DNA of 64,000 nucleotides from Gelidibacter pelagius. GTDB lineage: Bacteria > Bacteroidota > Bacteroidia > Flavobacteriales > Flavobacteriaceae. Made by a program: the position numbers and the translations under genes. The notes under the pieces are model-generated. The model worked only from the letters and a program-made list of their open reading frames with translations, was not told the origin of the DNA and ran no database searches. The stretch spans positions 1-64,000 of the forward strand of contig NZ_JAGEVG010000005.1 of NCBI RefSeq assembly GCF_017581925.1, in the 5' to 3' direction. This document shows positions 16,973 through 25,651 of the stretch, piece after piece; within the stretch, counting starts at the first letter, position 1; each line of letters starts with the position of its first letter.

Positions 16973-19189
16973 TTATTTCTTTTTGTCAGTTTTCTTAGGA
17001 TTTAACTTAGATCGGGTCTTTTTTGAAGTCGTTTTGGTCGGTGTATACTCTGGTGATGTTTTGGCTGGTTTCTTGGAAGATTTGATCTTGACTTCCTTTT
17101 CTACCTTTTCTGCCTTTTTCGTTTTATCCTTAACAGTATCAGATTCTTTCGAGTCGATTTTCTTAGCTGAATCCTTCTGCGCAGGTTTTGTCTTTACTAC
17201 TTTTTTAGTTGTCTTTTTTACGGGTTTCGCTTTTTCTTTTACAATCGATTTATCCGATGTCTTTTTAGATGACTTTTTCGGCTTAATATATTTAAAAGCG
17301 ACCATTCCCAATGGTGGAATGATGATTTCTGCTGAATGGTCCCGATTGTGCAATTCGGCTTTCTTAGTCGTAATGGTTTTATTCTTAAAATCGCCTGTAC
17401 CATTATAAATTTTATCGTCGCTGTTAAAAACCTCTTGAAGTTTGCCTTTTTTAGGCACTCCAATGCCGTATTTGACCATGGGTGTTGGTGTCATGTTACA
17501 GGCGACTATAATATCATTTTTCGAGTCATTCCCTTTCCGTATATATACCAAAACTGAATTTTTATGGTCATCATAAGCAATCCATTCAAAGCCTTCGCCC
17601 GAAAATTGTTGCTCGTGCATAGCAGGTTCCGATTGATATAAACCGTTTAAATCGATGATCAGGTTTTGAATTCCTTGATGAAATTTAGAATCTAACAAAT
17701 GCCAATCTAAACTTGATCTAAAGTTCCATTCGTTGACCTGTCCAAATTCACAGCCCATAAAAAGCAATTTGCCTCCAGGATGTGTAAACATATAACTGTA
17801 CAATAATCTTAAATTGGCGAAGCGTTGCCATTCATCGCCAGGCATACGTCCTAAAATAGAGCGCTTGCCGTAAACGACTTCATCGTGGCTTAAGGGCAGC
17901 ATGAAGTTTTCAGAAAACGCATAAGTCATTGAAAAAGTCAAGTCATTTTGATGGTATTGACGGTAGATAGGTGGTTTGCCAAAATATTCGAGCGAATCGT
18001 GCATCCATCCCATCATCCATTTCATACCAAACCCTAGTCCACCTGAAAATGTAGGTCGGGATACCATTGGGAATGCTGTTGATTCTTCGGCAATATTCTG
18101 TACATCGGGATAATTGGAGTACACGGCCTCGTTCATCTCTTTTATAAATGCCACAGCGTCTAAATTCTCTCTTCCGCCGTACATATTCGGCTCCCATTCG
18201 CCTTCATTTCTCGAATAATCCAAATATAGCATGGAAGCCACGGCATCCACACGCAATCCGTCAGCATGATATTGATCCAACCAAAAAAGAGCATTACTGA
18301 TCAAAAACGATTTGACTTCGTTGCGTCCATAATTAAAGATCAAACTTTTCCAATCATGGTGATAGCCTTTACGTCTATCTGGATGTTCGTACAGACAAGA
18401 ACCGTCAAAGTATCCGAGTCCGTGTGCGTCTTCAGGAAAATGCGATGGTACCCAATCTAAGAGAACGCCTATATTATTCTTATGAAGCGTATCGACCAAA
18501 AACTTGAATTCCTCGGGATAACCAAAACGCGATGTTGGCGCAAAGTAACCAGTAATCTGATAGCCCCAACTTGGGTCATACGGAAACTCCATAATGGGCA
18601 TCAGCTCTACGTGCGTGAACTTCATTTTTTTAACGTAAGCAACAAGGTCATCAGCCAGCTCGACGTAAGACATAAATCGGTCTTCAGTTTCATGGCGTTT
18701 CCAAGAACTTAAATGGACTTCGTAAACAGAGTATGGCGCATCTAAGGCATTGTTCTTTTTACGTTTGGACATCCAATCCTCATCTTTCCATTTATAATCG
18801 TCTTCCCAAATAATGGATGCCGTTTGTGGCGGATGTTCTGCACGACGCGCATAAGGATCTGCCTTTTCTGTTTTTATATTGTTATGATGGCTCGTGATTT
18901 TATATTTGTAGATATTACCTTGCCCCACTTTAGGAATAAAGCCTTCCCAAACACCACTTTTATCCCATCTGACATTGAGCTCATGTTCATTTTCATTCCA
19001 TTTATTGAAATCGCCGACCACAGAAACTTTTTTAGCACTCGGCGCCCAAACCGCAAAATAGGTGCCTTTAACACCATCAACTTCCATGATGTGCGACCCA
19101 AACTTTTCGTAAAGCCTAAAATGCTTTCCAGCTAAAAACAGATTGATATCAAAATCGGTAAAACGACTACAAGGCGTTACTTTTGCCAT
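16973..19189 (-). CDS. glgB: 1,4-alpha-glucan branching enzyme with lysine-rich C-terminal tail
   Basis: Makes alpha-1,6 branches in glycogen. The N-terminal CBM48 domain (about 15-110) is followed by the GH13 barrel: nucleophile Asp315 in GLRVDAV, acid/base Glu in IAEEST (368-369) and the transition-state Asp436 in LSHDE. The C-terminal beta domain ends near residue 636 (PPLGMVAFKYI). Beyond it are about 100 residues made almost wholly of K, T, S, A, V, E, P and D, which is not part of the usual ~630-aa enzyme. The tail is predicted to be disordered and highly basic. The GH31 gene follows; no glgA, glgC or glgP lies in the window. Confidence 0.95.
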   Translation of the reverse strand: MAKVTPCSRFTDFDINLFLAGKHFRLYEKFGSHIMEVDGVKGTYFAVWAPSAKKVSVVGDFNKWNENEHELNVRWDKSGVWEGFIPKVGQGNIYKYKITSHHNNIKTEKADPYARRAEHPPQTASIIWEDDYKWKDEDWMSKRKKNNALDAPYSVYEVHLSSWKRHETEDRFMSYVELADDLVAYVKKMKFTHVELMPIMEFPYDPSWGYQITGYFAPTSRFGYPEEFKFLVDTLHKNNIGVLLDWVPSHFPEDAHGLGYFDGSCLYEHPDRRKGYHHDWKSLIFNYGRNEVKSFLISNALFWLDQYHADGLRVDAVASMLYLDYSRNEGEWEPNMYGGRENLDAVAFIKEMNEAVYSNYPDVQNIAEESTAFPMVSRPTFSGGLGFGMKWMMGWMHDSLEYFGKPPIYRQYHQNDLTFSMTYAFSENFMLPLSHDEVVYGKRSILGRMPGDEWQRFANLRLLYSYMFTHPGGKLLFMGCEFGQVNEWNFRSSLDWHLLDSKFHQGIQNLIIDLNGLYQSEPAMHEQQFSGEGFEWIAYDDHKNSVLVYIRKGNDSKNDIIVACNMTPTPMVKYGIGVPKKGKLQEVFNSDDKIYNGTGDFKNKTITTKKAELHNRDHSAEIIIPPLGMVAFKYIKPKKSSKKTSDKSIVKEKAKPVKKTTKKVVKTKPAQKDSAKKIDSKESDTVKDKTKKAEKVEKEVKIKSSKKPAKTSPEYTPTKTTSKKTRSKLNPKKTDKKK

Positions 19190-19372
19190 ATTTAAAGCTT
19201 ATAAGGGTTAAAAAGTGTTAAACTATTTCAAATTAAAATCCTAAAGTACTAAAATTACGTAGACAAACTAACATGAAATACGTATTTAAATCCTTATGAT
19301 TATCTTAACGCTCCATGAAGAAAGGAAACAGAATACCTTTCGACTTAATTTTAAATCCACAAATAGATCCTT

Positions 19373-19864
19373 ATGAAAACACTACCGTTAATACTTTTAT
19401 TGAGCCTTGTTTTTAGTTGCAACAGCTCTGCCCAAAAGAAAGATAAGGCTACCCAAAAAACAAAAGAATTTAAAGTTTCAAAAACTGATGCCGAATGGAA
19501 GGCCAAACTCACCGCAGAACAATATCACGTCCTCAGACAGGCAGGTACCGAACGGGCATTCTCCAGTCCGTTGAATGATAATCACGAGGTTGGAACCTAT
19601 GTTTGCGCGGCGTGCAAAACCCCATTGTATAAAAGTGAGCACAAATTTGATTCAGGGACTGGCTGGCCAAGTTTTGATCGCGTTATTGAAGGCAATGTCG
19701 CCTTTTCTACCGATAAAAAATTGGGCTATATGCGTAACGAAGAGCACTGTGCCACCTGTGGTGGCCATTTAGGTCATGTATTTGATGATGGCCCAAGAAA
19801 AACCACGGGGAAACGTCATTGTATCAATGGAGCAGCTTTGGAATTTGTTCCCTCCAATAAGTAA
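19373..19864 (+). CDS. msrB: peptide-methionine (R)-S-oxide reductase, exported lipoprotein
   Basis: Reduces methionine-R-sulfoxide in oxidised proteins. A lipobox, LVFSC (Cys16), precedes the enzyme domain, placing it in the periplasm or on an envelope membrane. The zinc Cys pairs are CAAC and CATC, and the catalytic Cys is in KRHCINGAAL near the C-terminus; SGTGWPSF is the substrate-binding segment. All are present. The 163-aa length equals a signal peptide plus one MsrB domain, without MsrA fusion. Electron donor unknown; no thioredoxin-like gene is adjacent. Confidence 0.95.
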   Translation: MKTLPLILLLSLVFSCNSSAQKKDKATQKTKEFKVSKTDAEWKAKLTAEQYHVLRQAGTERAFSSPLNDNHEVGTYVCAACKTPLYKSEHKFDSGTGWPSFDRVIEGNVAFSTDKKLGYMRNEEHCATCGGHLGHVFDDGPRKTTGKRHCINGAALEFVPSNK

Positions 19865-19878
19865 AATTTCAATATTTT

Positions 19879-19932
19879 AAATTCCAAACTCCAACTGGTT
19901 GTTAATGTCAATTGGGATTTGGGATTTATAAT
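19879..19932. repeat. degenerate heptamer repeats
   Basis: aaattcc, aaactcc, aactggt (19879-19899), then ttgggat, ttgggat, ttataat (19912-19932), in 7-bp register within each group. Confidence 0.7.
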
Positions 19933-20159
19933 TCAATAAAACACCAAGGGAGACGACATTTTCTTGACGATATATAATCAAATCACAGTCAAGAGTTTTT
20001 GTGTCCATAATTTCTAGTAGTTACGACAGGTTTTAGGGAACACATAACCCAAATCACTTCTACTATTTAGGACTTCAATATTCAACCTTACAGCCTATGC
20101 CCTCGCAACAAAGACCATTTACAAACAATTCTTAATAACTATTCCCATATTTGGATTTG

Positions 20160-20180
20160 GTAATTTGCGATTTGAAATTT
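20160..20180. repeat. degenerate heptamer repeat (3 units)
   Basis: gtaattt, gcgattt, gaaattt in exact register; a related ttggattt precedes them with one extra base. Confidence 0.6.
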
Positions 20181-20225
20181 ACTTTTTGTAACTTCGTAGC
20201 TTCTAATCACGATTAAAAAATTCTC

Positions 20226-21602
20226 ATGAGTAAATACGATATCATTGTTCTTGGAAGTGGTCCTGGTGGCTACGTAACTGCTATTAGAGCATCACAATTA
20301 GGTTTCAAAACTGCAATTATTGAAAAAGAAAGTCTTGGTGGCGTTTGTTTAAATTGGGGTTGTATCCCAACTAAAGCCTTGCTAAAATCGGCCGAAGTTT
20401 TCGAATATCTTAAACATGCTGAAAATTATGGTCTTTCTGTAAAGGAAGCCGACAAAGACTTTACCGCCGTTGTAAAACGCAGTCGCGATGTGGCAGGAGG
20501 CATGAGCAAAGGTGTTCAGTTTTTGCTAAAGAAAAATAAAATTGATGTCATTGAAGGTTTTGGGAAACTTAAACCGGGAAAGAAAGTTGACGTTGACGGA
20601 AAGGAATATAGTGCTGACCATATCATCATTGCTACAGGAGCACGATCAAGAGAATTGCCAAGCTTAAAGCAGGATGGCAAGAAAGTGATCGGCTACAGAG
20701 AAGCCATGGTCTTAAAAGAGCAGCCTAAAAAGATGATTGTAGTAGGTTCTGGCGCTATTGGCGTAGAGTTTGCTTATTTCTACAATTCTATGGGCACGGA
20801 TGTGACCATTGTCGAATTTTTACCAAATGTTGTTCCGGTTGAAGATGAAGAAGTTTCGAAACAATTGGAAAAATCATTCAAGAAAAGTGGCATTAAAATC
20901 ATGACGTCTTCTGAAGTGACCAAAGTAGATACTTCTGGAAAAGGTGTTGTGGCCACTGTGAAAACAGCAAAAGGCGAAGAAACGATTGAAGCAGACATAC
21001 TTCTTTCTGCGGTTGGAATCAAATCGAACATTGAAAACATTGGTTTGGAAGATGTAGGCATTGCAGTTGGCAGGGATAAGATTTTAGTCAACAATTACTA
21101 CCAAACCAACATCCCAGGATACTATGCCATTGGTGACGTTGTTGAAGGACAGGCTTTGGCCCACGTTGCTTCCGCAGAAGGCATTTTATGTGTGGAAAAA
21201 ATTGCAGGTCAGAATGTCGAGCCTTTAGATTACGGAAATATTCCTGGATGTACTTATGCTACTCCTGAAATTGCAAGTGTCGGAATGACTGAAAAACAAG
21301 CTAAAGAAAAAGGTTACGATATAAAAGTTGGTAAATTTCCATTCTCTGCATCAGGTAAAGCGAGTGCGTCTGGTGCTACGGAAGGTTTTGTAAAAGTAAT
21401 TTTTGACGCCAAATACGGCGAATGGTTGGGCTGTCACATGATTGGTGCTGGTGTAACTGATATGATTGCTGAAGCGGTTCTAGGACGTAAATTGGAAACT
21501 ACAGGACATGAGGTTTTGAAAACTGTACATCCGCATCCAACGATGAGTGAAGCGGTCATGGAAGCTGTTGCTGCGGCTTATGGGGAAGTGATTCACTTGT
21601 AA
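20226..21602 (+). CDS. lpdA: dihydrolipoyl dehydrogenase (E3)
   Basis: FAD flavoprotein that reoxidises dihydrolipoamide of the pyruvate and 2-oxoglutarate dehydrogenase complexes, passing electrons to NAD+. The FAD site is VLGSGPGGYVTAIRA (near 8-22), the redox disulfide is in GGVCLNWGCIPTK (about 38-50), the NAD site VVGSGAIGVEFA (near 173-184), and the C-terminal catalytic HPHPTMSEAV is intact. 458 aa is typical. It is not beside E1 or E2 genes, as is common in flavobacteria where E3 serves several complexes. Confidence 0.97.
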   Translation: MSKYDIIVLGSGPGGYVTAIRASQLGFKTAIIEKESLGGVCLNWGCIPTKALLKSAEVFEYLKHAENYGLSVKEADKDFTAVVKRSRDVAGGMSKGVQFLLKKNKIDVIEGFGKLKPGKKVDVDGKEYSADHIIIATGARSRELPSLKQDGKKVIGYREAMVLKEQPKKMIVVGSGAIGVEFAYFYNSMGTDVTIVEFLPNVVPVEDEEVSKQLEKSFKKSGIKIMTSSEVTKVDTSGKGVVATVKTAKGEETIEADILLSAVGIKSNIENIGLEDVGIAVGRDKILVNNYYQTNIPGYYAIGDVVEGQALAHVASAEGILCVEKIAGQNVEPLDYGNIPGCTYATPEIASVGMTEKQAKEKGYDIKVGKFPFSASGKASASGATEGFVKVIFDAKYGEWLGCHMIGAGVTDMIAEAVLGRKLETTGHEVLKTVHPHPTMSEAVMEAVAAAYGEVIHL

Positions 21603-21616
21603 GATCCCCTCCTAAC

Positions 21617-21633
21617 CTCCCCGAAGGGGAGGA
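21617..21633. repeat. short GC hairpin (cctcccc / ggggagg)
   Basis: Perfect 7-bp arms around gaa, 14 bp after the lpdA stop, preceding the true terminator. Confidence 0.7.
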
Positions 21634-21652
21634 ACTGATACTCATAAAATTA

Positions 21653-21683
21653 AAAAGCGATTCAAAATTTGAATCGCTTTTTT
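21653..21683. terminator. bidirectional terminator between lpdA and barrel gene
   Basis: aaaaagcgattca and tgaatcgcttttt form a perfect 13-bp stem with a 5-base loop; T-rich on either strand, serving the two converging genes. Confidence 0.9.
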
Positions 21684-21697
21684 TATTGGAATTTTAC

Positions 21698-22186
21698 TTA
21701 AAGTTTAAGTCCCAATCCAAAAAACAAGCCATTTGGAGCTAATTCGTCAAAACCTAAAGCAAATTTGACGTGGGCATCCAACGACTGCGTAATGTCATAA
21801 CTTGAACTGATATCGGCACCAATCTTCAGTTTATTTGTAAAAAAATCGAAGAAATAATTCACACTGGGTCCGGCCATTAAGTGCAATCTATTGGCCACTT
21901 CATATTTCGCATAGATAGGGACATTCAGAAAATTGAAATCGCCCACCGATATATAGAGTACCTCAGGTTGAATGGTCAAAAAGTGATCAATTGGAATTTC
22001 CACAAAGACCCCACCATAATACCCGGTTTCAGAGGTTGAGTAAAAACCTAAATCCTTTTGATCCACAGTGAAAAACGTCTTGTTCAATCCGCCTTTTATA
22101 CCAAATCTATTCTCAAGATCCTGGGCATTGACAACTAAGGAAAAGCCTATAAAAAGTAGGACTAAAATACGTCGGTTAAAATTCAT
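21698..22186 (-). CDS. small outer-membrane beta-barrel protein (PorT/OMPb-brl-like)
   Basis: Predicted 8- to 10-stranded outer-membrane barrel. It has a signal peptide (VLLFIGFSLVVNAQ) and the family pattern seen in its neighbours: FGIKGGLN at the start, GVFVEIPIDHFLTIQPEVLY, VPIYAKYEV, MAGPSV, and alternating strands to the end. Its ATG overlaps the aroQ stop by 4 bp, so it is translated with aroQ. It is the first member of a seven-gene run of barrel proteins. Function unknown. Confidence 0.82.
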   Translation of the reverse strand: MNFNRRILVLLFIGFSLVVNAQDLENRFGIKGGLNKTFFTVDQKDLGFYSTSETGYYGGVFVEIPIDHFLTIQPEVLYISVGDFNFLNVPIYAKYEVANRLHLMAGPSVNYFFDFFTNKLKIGADISSSYDITQSLDAHVKFALGFDELAPNGLFFGLGLKL

Positions 22187-22611
22187 ATCTCATCATTTAA
22201 AAAACTCTGGATGGCCAATTCGTAACTCTGCAATCCAAAACCAACGATTACACCTTTGGTATGTGGTGCAATAAAGGATTGGTGTCTAAAATCTTCGCGG
22301 GCAAAAGTGTTTGAAATGTGAACTTCAACAACTGGTGTTTTGATCGCCCTTACGGCATCTCCAATGCCCACAGAAGTATGTGTATAGGCAGCAGCATTCA
22401 AGATGATGCCATCATAACTAAAACCCATCTCTTGAATTTTAGAAATCAGTTCGCCTTCAATATTCGATTGAAAGTGGTCGATTTCAAGCTTGGGATATTT
22501 TGATTTTATGGCATCTAAAAACTCAACTAAGGTGAGACTTCCGTAAACATCCGGTTCTCTCGAGCCCAATAAGTTCAAATTTGGGCCATTGATGATGATG
22601 ATTTTTTTCAT
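22183..22611 (-). CDS. aroQ: 3-dehydroquinate dehydratase, type II
   Basis: Third step of the shikimate pathway: 3-dehydroquinate to 3-dehydroshikimate. The type II signature is complete: NGPNLNLLGSREPDVYG (residues 8-24, with the active-site Arg and Tyr), ILNAAAYTHTS (near 70-80) and the catalytic VHISNTFAREDFRHQS. 142 aa is the usual length. In many Bacteroidota aroQ lies next to xerD in divergent orientation; here about 4.6 kb of barrel genes separates the two. Confidence 0.96.
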   Translation of the reverse strand: MKKIIIINGPNLNLLGSREPDVYGSLTLVEFLDAIKSKYPKLEIDHFQSNIEGELISKIQEMGFSYDGIILNAAAYTHTSVGIGDAVRAIKTPVVEVHISNTFAREDFRHQSFIAPHTKGVIVGFGLQSYELAIQSFLNDEI

Positions 22612-22641
22612 AAGATAAAAGTATTAAAAATAAAGACATAA

Positions 22642-22670
22642 AAAAACCACCAAGTATTTTGGTGGTTTTT
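22642..22670 (-). terminator. terminator of the 203-aa barrel gene
   Basis: aaaaaccaccaa and ttggtggttttt, perfect 12-bp arms with a 5-base loop, directly after the gene's stop on the minus strand and before aroQ. Confidence 0.9.
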
Positions 22671-22696
22671 AAAAGATAAGATAATGTGGTTTAAAC

Positions 22697-23308
22697 TTAA
22701 AGCTTAAACAACAATCCAAATTGTGCTGTGTCAAAGAAGTTATTAAACACGTTGATGTTTCCGTTAAAACCAGACACGGCTTTACCACCATCTACTTTAG
22801 CCGAAGAATAAGACAATACATCAGCAAGGCCAAATGAGATAGCAATCTTCTCAGTGACGAAATAATTGATTCCTAAATTAAGACCTGCGCCAAAACCATC
22901 GGCTTTAATATCGTTGATTTTATCTTTACTGGACACATAACCTAATCCTAATTCTGTATAGGTTTTAAATCGTTTACCTAAATCCAGGAAGTAATAACGG
23001 GCAAAAACGCCAGCTCCAAAGGATTTATTATCGTTAGTATCAGTTCCTGCTACTTCTCTTGTGGAAGAGCTAAAGGCGCCCTCTACTCCAACGGCAAAAT
23101 CTTCAGTTATAAAATATCCGACTTTAGGACTAATAGAGAATCCACTAGTTTTCGTGTCCGTATTTTTGTTATTTGTACTGTTAAAACCAAGACCACCTTC
23201 AAGCATTATGTCACCTTCCTCAAAACCATAAGTAGTTTCAATTTCTTGTGCATTCACATTTGATAATCCGAAAACTGCAAATGCAGCCATAAACATTAAT
23301 TTTTTCAT
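22697..23308 (-). CDS. outer-membrane beta-barrel protein, divergent member of the array
   Basis: 203-aa barrel with signal peptide (MKKLMFMAAFAVFGLSNVNAQ, shown here as pattern MKKL...NAQ). The body reads EGGLGFNS, SPKVGYFITEDFAVGVEGAF, VFARYYF, ELGLGYVS, LGINYFVTEKIAISFG, ending FGLLFKL with a terminal hydrophobic strand. This spacing differs from its neighbours and is closer to the OmpW/outer-membrane-protein-beta-barrel type. Its signal peptide, however, is nearly that of the neighbours, suggesting exchange of leader sequences. Monocistronic with its own terminator. Confidence 0.8.
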   Translation of the reverse strand: MKKLMFMAAFAVFGLSNVNAQEIETTYGFEEGDIMLEGGLGFNSTNNKNTDTKTSGFSISPKVGYFITEDFAVGVEGAFSSSTREVAGTDTNDNKSFGAGVFARYYFLDLGKRFKTYTELGLGYVSSKDKINDIKADGFGAGLNLGINYFVTEKIAISFGLADVLSYSSAKVDGGKAVSGFNGNINVFNNFFDTAQFGLLFKL

Positions 23309-23425
23309 TTTGTTAATTTTAAGTTCTTATTAAATTTGAGAGCGCGAAAATACGCCTAAGGTTATTTCAAAAAAAATTAAAGACCCTGTATTTACTAAGG
23401 TTTTCATCTATTTTAGGCGTATAAA

Positions 23426-23450
23426 AAACCGAAGCTTTTGACTTCGGTTT
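23426..23450 (-). terminator. terminator of the barrel gene at 23.5-24.1 kb
   Basis: aaaccgaag / cttcggttt arms, 7-base loop, flanked by A/T runs. Confidence 0.85.
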
Positions 23451-23479
23451 CTATATTATTGATTGTGATTGAGTTGTCC

Positions 23480-24088
23480 TTAAAATGAGAATCCAACTCC
23501 AAATTGCCAAACAGAGTTTTTAATATCTCTATCTGAAATAAATGGGGCATCATCCTTAATCATACTTGTCAAACCAAGATTATACCTCGCAGACAGTGAC
23601 ACTCCATTGTCAAATTTGTAGCCAGCGCCTAAAGCTAAATTAGTATCAAAGTTTTTTATTACGGAATCATCAGGATCGAACTCGATTTCTCCTCCGGTAG
23701 AACCCGATTCGTAGTCAACTTTTTCTTTAGCCTTAAAACCAAACTGTGGTCCTGCCTCTGCATACAAGCCTTTGACGATATAAACTTTAGCCATTAAAGG
23801 AACTTGGATATAATCCAACTTATAGTCTGCCTGATCACTTATTGAAAAGCCTTGACTTGAATACAACACTTCAGGTTGAAACGAAAAACGCTCACTTAAT
23901 GGAATTTCCGTAAACAATCCCAGATGAAAACTTGTTCTTGAATCGAGATCACCAACGTCATCTCCGGTAATCGTCGCAAGATTAACCCCTCCTTTTACAC
24001 CAAATTGAATGGTAGAGTCATCTGATTGTGCATAAATGGTTGTGGCGCTAAAAAGCCCTATCATTGTAACTAAAAATAAATTTTTCAT
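23480..24088 (-). CDS. porin-family outer-membrane beta-barrel protein
   Basis: About 202 aa after choosing the ATG that gives MKNLFLVTMIGLF as signal-peptide start; the frame is open nine codons further up but adds charged residues before the signal. Barrel pattern: FGVKGGVNLATITGDD, FHLGLFTEIPLSERFSFQPE, LDYIQVPLMAKVYI, LYAEAGPQFGFKAK, and terminal WQFGVGFSF. Most similar by eye to the last array member (26.4 kb), sharing NLAT.TGDD and DYI.VP.LAK. Monocistronic; function unknown. Confidence 0.83.
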   Translation of the reverse strand: MKNLFLVTMIGLFSATTIYAQSDDSTIQFGVKGGVNLATITGDDVGDLDSRTSFHLGLFTEIPLSERFSFQPEVLYSSQGFSISDQADYKLDYIQVPLMAKVYIVKGLYAEAGPQFGFKAKEKVDYESGSTGGEIEFDPDDSVIKNFDTNLALGAGYKFDNGVSLSARYNLGLTSMIKDDAPFISDRDIKNSVWQFGVGFSF

Positions 24089-24212
24089 AAGATTTGTTTT
24101 TAAATTTAACTTCAAAGATAAGTAGCCATCCCCTTACGTTTTTCAAGATTAACAGAGTTTAACGGCGATCAGTTTTTTTTAACATTTCTTTATATTCCTG
24201 AGTTTAGAACAT

Positions 24213-24246
24213 AAAAAAACCGAAGGCTATGCTTCGGATTTTTCTT
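24213..24246 (-). terminator. terminator of the barrel gene at 24.3-24.8 kb
   Basis: ccgaag / cttcgg stem with flanking A and T runs; near-identical to the one at 24911-24938, part of a duplicated unit. Confidence 0.85.
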
Positions 24247-24265
24247 AAACATTTTATGATCTGGT

Positions 24266-24796
24266 TTAGAACATATAACCCAACCCTACTTGCAATGTAT
24301 TGACTTTTCCTTTAACACCTGAGCTTTCAAATTCGCTACTGTTGCTTATTCTATTGGTCACCTCAAAACCATATCTTGCTTCCAAAAAGAAGTTCTGGGT
24401 TATTTTATAATTGGCCCCAAAAGTCAGGTCGATACCAAATGAATTAACACCTTTAGTTTTTTCTTCCAAACTAAGATTACCCTGAGGTCCAGCTATAATT
24501 CCGAATTCATCAGATACCATAAATTTAGCCAAAATTGGAATGTATAGGAAACTGGCTTCGTTTGCTTTGGCATATAAAATTTCAGGTTGCACATGAAATT
24601 TTTCCGAGATTCCAAAATCAGCAACACCGCCAACAAAGAAACCTGATTCATCACCAGAAACGGAACTTCTTTCAGCTGTTATCTTAGCGGAGATATTGGT
24701 ATACCCTGCCATAAATCCGAATTGGGATTGGGATTGGGCATGAATGTTGGCCAATCCAAAAACTACAAAAGCAGCCAATACAATAAGTTTTTTCAT
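24266..24796 (-). CDS. porin-family beta-barrel protein, recent duplicate A
   Basis: 176 aa with signal peptide to about HAQ (residue 21). Shares long runs with the next gene, including GFFVGGV-type, SEKFH.QPE, LYIP, YKITQNFFLEARYGFE and the terminal VGLGYMF. Leader DNA, terminator and the stretch after the stop are also nearly the same in the two genes, so the whole transcription unit was copied. Expected to sit in the outer membrane; ligand or partner unknown. Confidence 0.85.
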   Translation of the reverse strand: MKKLIVLAAFVVFGLANIHAQSQSQFGFMAGYTNISAKITAERSSVSGDESGFFVGGVADFGISEKFHVQPEILYAKANEASFLYIPILAKFMVSDEFGIIAGPQGNLSLEEKTKGVNSFGIDLTFGANYKITQNFFLEARYGFEVTNRISNSSEFESSGVKGKVNTLQVGLGYMF

Positions 24797-24910
24797 TTTT
24801 TAAAATTTTAAGTTTAGATTAATTTGGGAGGACGAAAATAATTCAAAATTCAACATTAAGAAAACTAATATGTTGTCTTTTCGTGATACTATTATTTATT
24901 TCAATCATAA

Positions 24911-24938
24911 AAAAACCGAAGACTAAGCTTCGGATTTT
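24911..24938 (-). terminator. terminator of the barrel gene at 25.0-25.5 kb
   Basis: ccgaag (24916-24921) and cttcgg (24928-24933) with A-run and T-run; duplicate of the preceding unit's terminator. Confidence 0.85.
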
Positions 24939-24961
24939 TCTTAAACATTTTATGATTTGGT

Positions 24962-25474
24962 TTAGAACATATATCCTACACCTACATGTAATGTATTGAA
25001 TCTACCTTTGACACCAAGCGAACTATCATTGACTCTATTGGTCAATTCAAATCCATATCTTGCTTCTAAAAAGAAATTTTGAGTAATCTTATAATTCCCA
25101 CCAAAGGTAAGGTCCACACCTAATGAATTAACACCATTTGGCATATCTTCTAAAATTAAATTGGCTTGAGGTCCAGCTAAAATTCCAAATTCTTCTGACA
25201 CCATATATTTAACCAAAACTGGAATGTACAAGAAATTGGATTCCGAGACATTTGCATAGAGTACTTCTGGTTGGATATGGAATTTTTCAGAAACAGTAAA
25301 GTCACCGACAACCCCAACAAAAAATCCAGATTCTGCTTGTGATGCAGATACGCCATCGTAAGAAGCTTTTTCGGAGATATTGGCATACCCTGCCATAACT
25401 CCAAATTGGGATTGAGCATTAACATTAGCCAATCCGAAAGCTGCAAAAGCAGCCATTAACATAAGTTTTTTCAT
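24962..25474 (-). CDS. porin-family beta-barrel protein, recent duplicate B
   Basis: 170 aa, signal peptide ending NVNAQ. Close paralogue of the preceding gene; differences concentrate in the segment after the first strand (residues about 36-50) and around SSLGVKGR, which correspond to predicted surface loops, whereas the strands YKITQNFFLEARYGFE are the same. This is the pattern expected for barrels whose exposed loops vary. Function unknown. Confidence 0.85.
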   Translation of the reverse strand: MKKLMLMAAFAAFGLANVNAQSQFGVMAGYANISEKASYDGVSASQAESGFFVGVVGDFTVSEKFHIQPEVLYANVSESNFLYIPVLVKYMVSEEFGILAGPQANLILEDMPNGVNSLGVDLTFGGNYKITQNFFLEARYGFELTNRVNDSSLGVKGRFNTLHVGVGYMF

Positions 25475-25596
25475 TTTTTAAAATTTTAAGTTTAGATAAA
25501 TTTGAGGGCGCTAAAATAATTCAATATTCATCATAAAAAAATTAATTTGATTTCTTTTATTGATGATTTCAACCGTTTTAATATTAATAAAAAAAA

Positions 25597-25622
25597 TCGT
25601 CTAAAAATTTCTTTTTAGACGA
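25597..25622 (-). terminator. terminator of the barrel gene at 25.7-26.2 kb
   Basis: tcgtctaaaaa / tttttagacga perfect 11-bp arms with tttc loop. Confidence 0.85.
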
Positions 25623-25651
25623 CTCTTTTTCTTAAGCATTTTATGATTTGA

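Larger units (their letters stand above)
19865..20225. other. intergenic region with heptamer repeats
   Basis: Two stretches of degenerate 7-bp repeats (listed separately) flank an unremarkable AT-rich middle part. Before the next gene, tttg (20171-20174) and taacttcg (20189-20196) could be a weak promoter, with spacing shorter than usual. No gene seen. Confidence 0.6.

Noticed and set aside
16983-17408. Hydrophobic-looking 141-codon + strand frame opposite the GlgB tail
   Set aside because: It is the complement of the lysine-rich tail: AAA/AAG codons read as Phe/Leu. No independent support.
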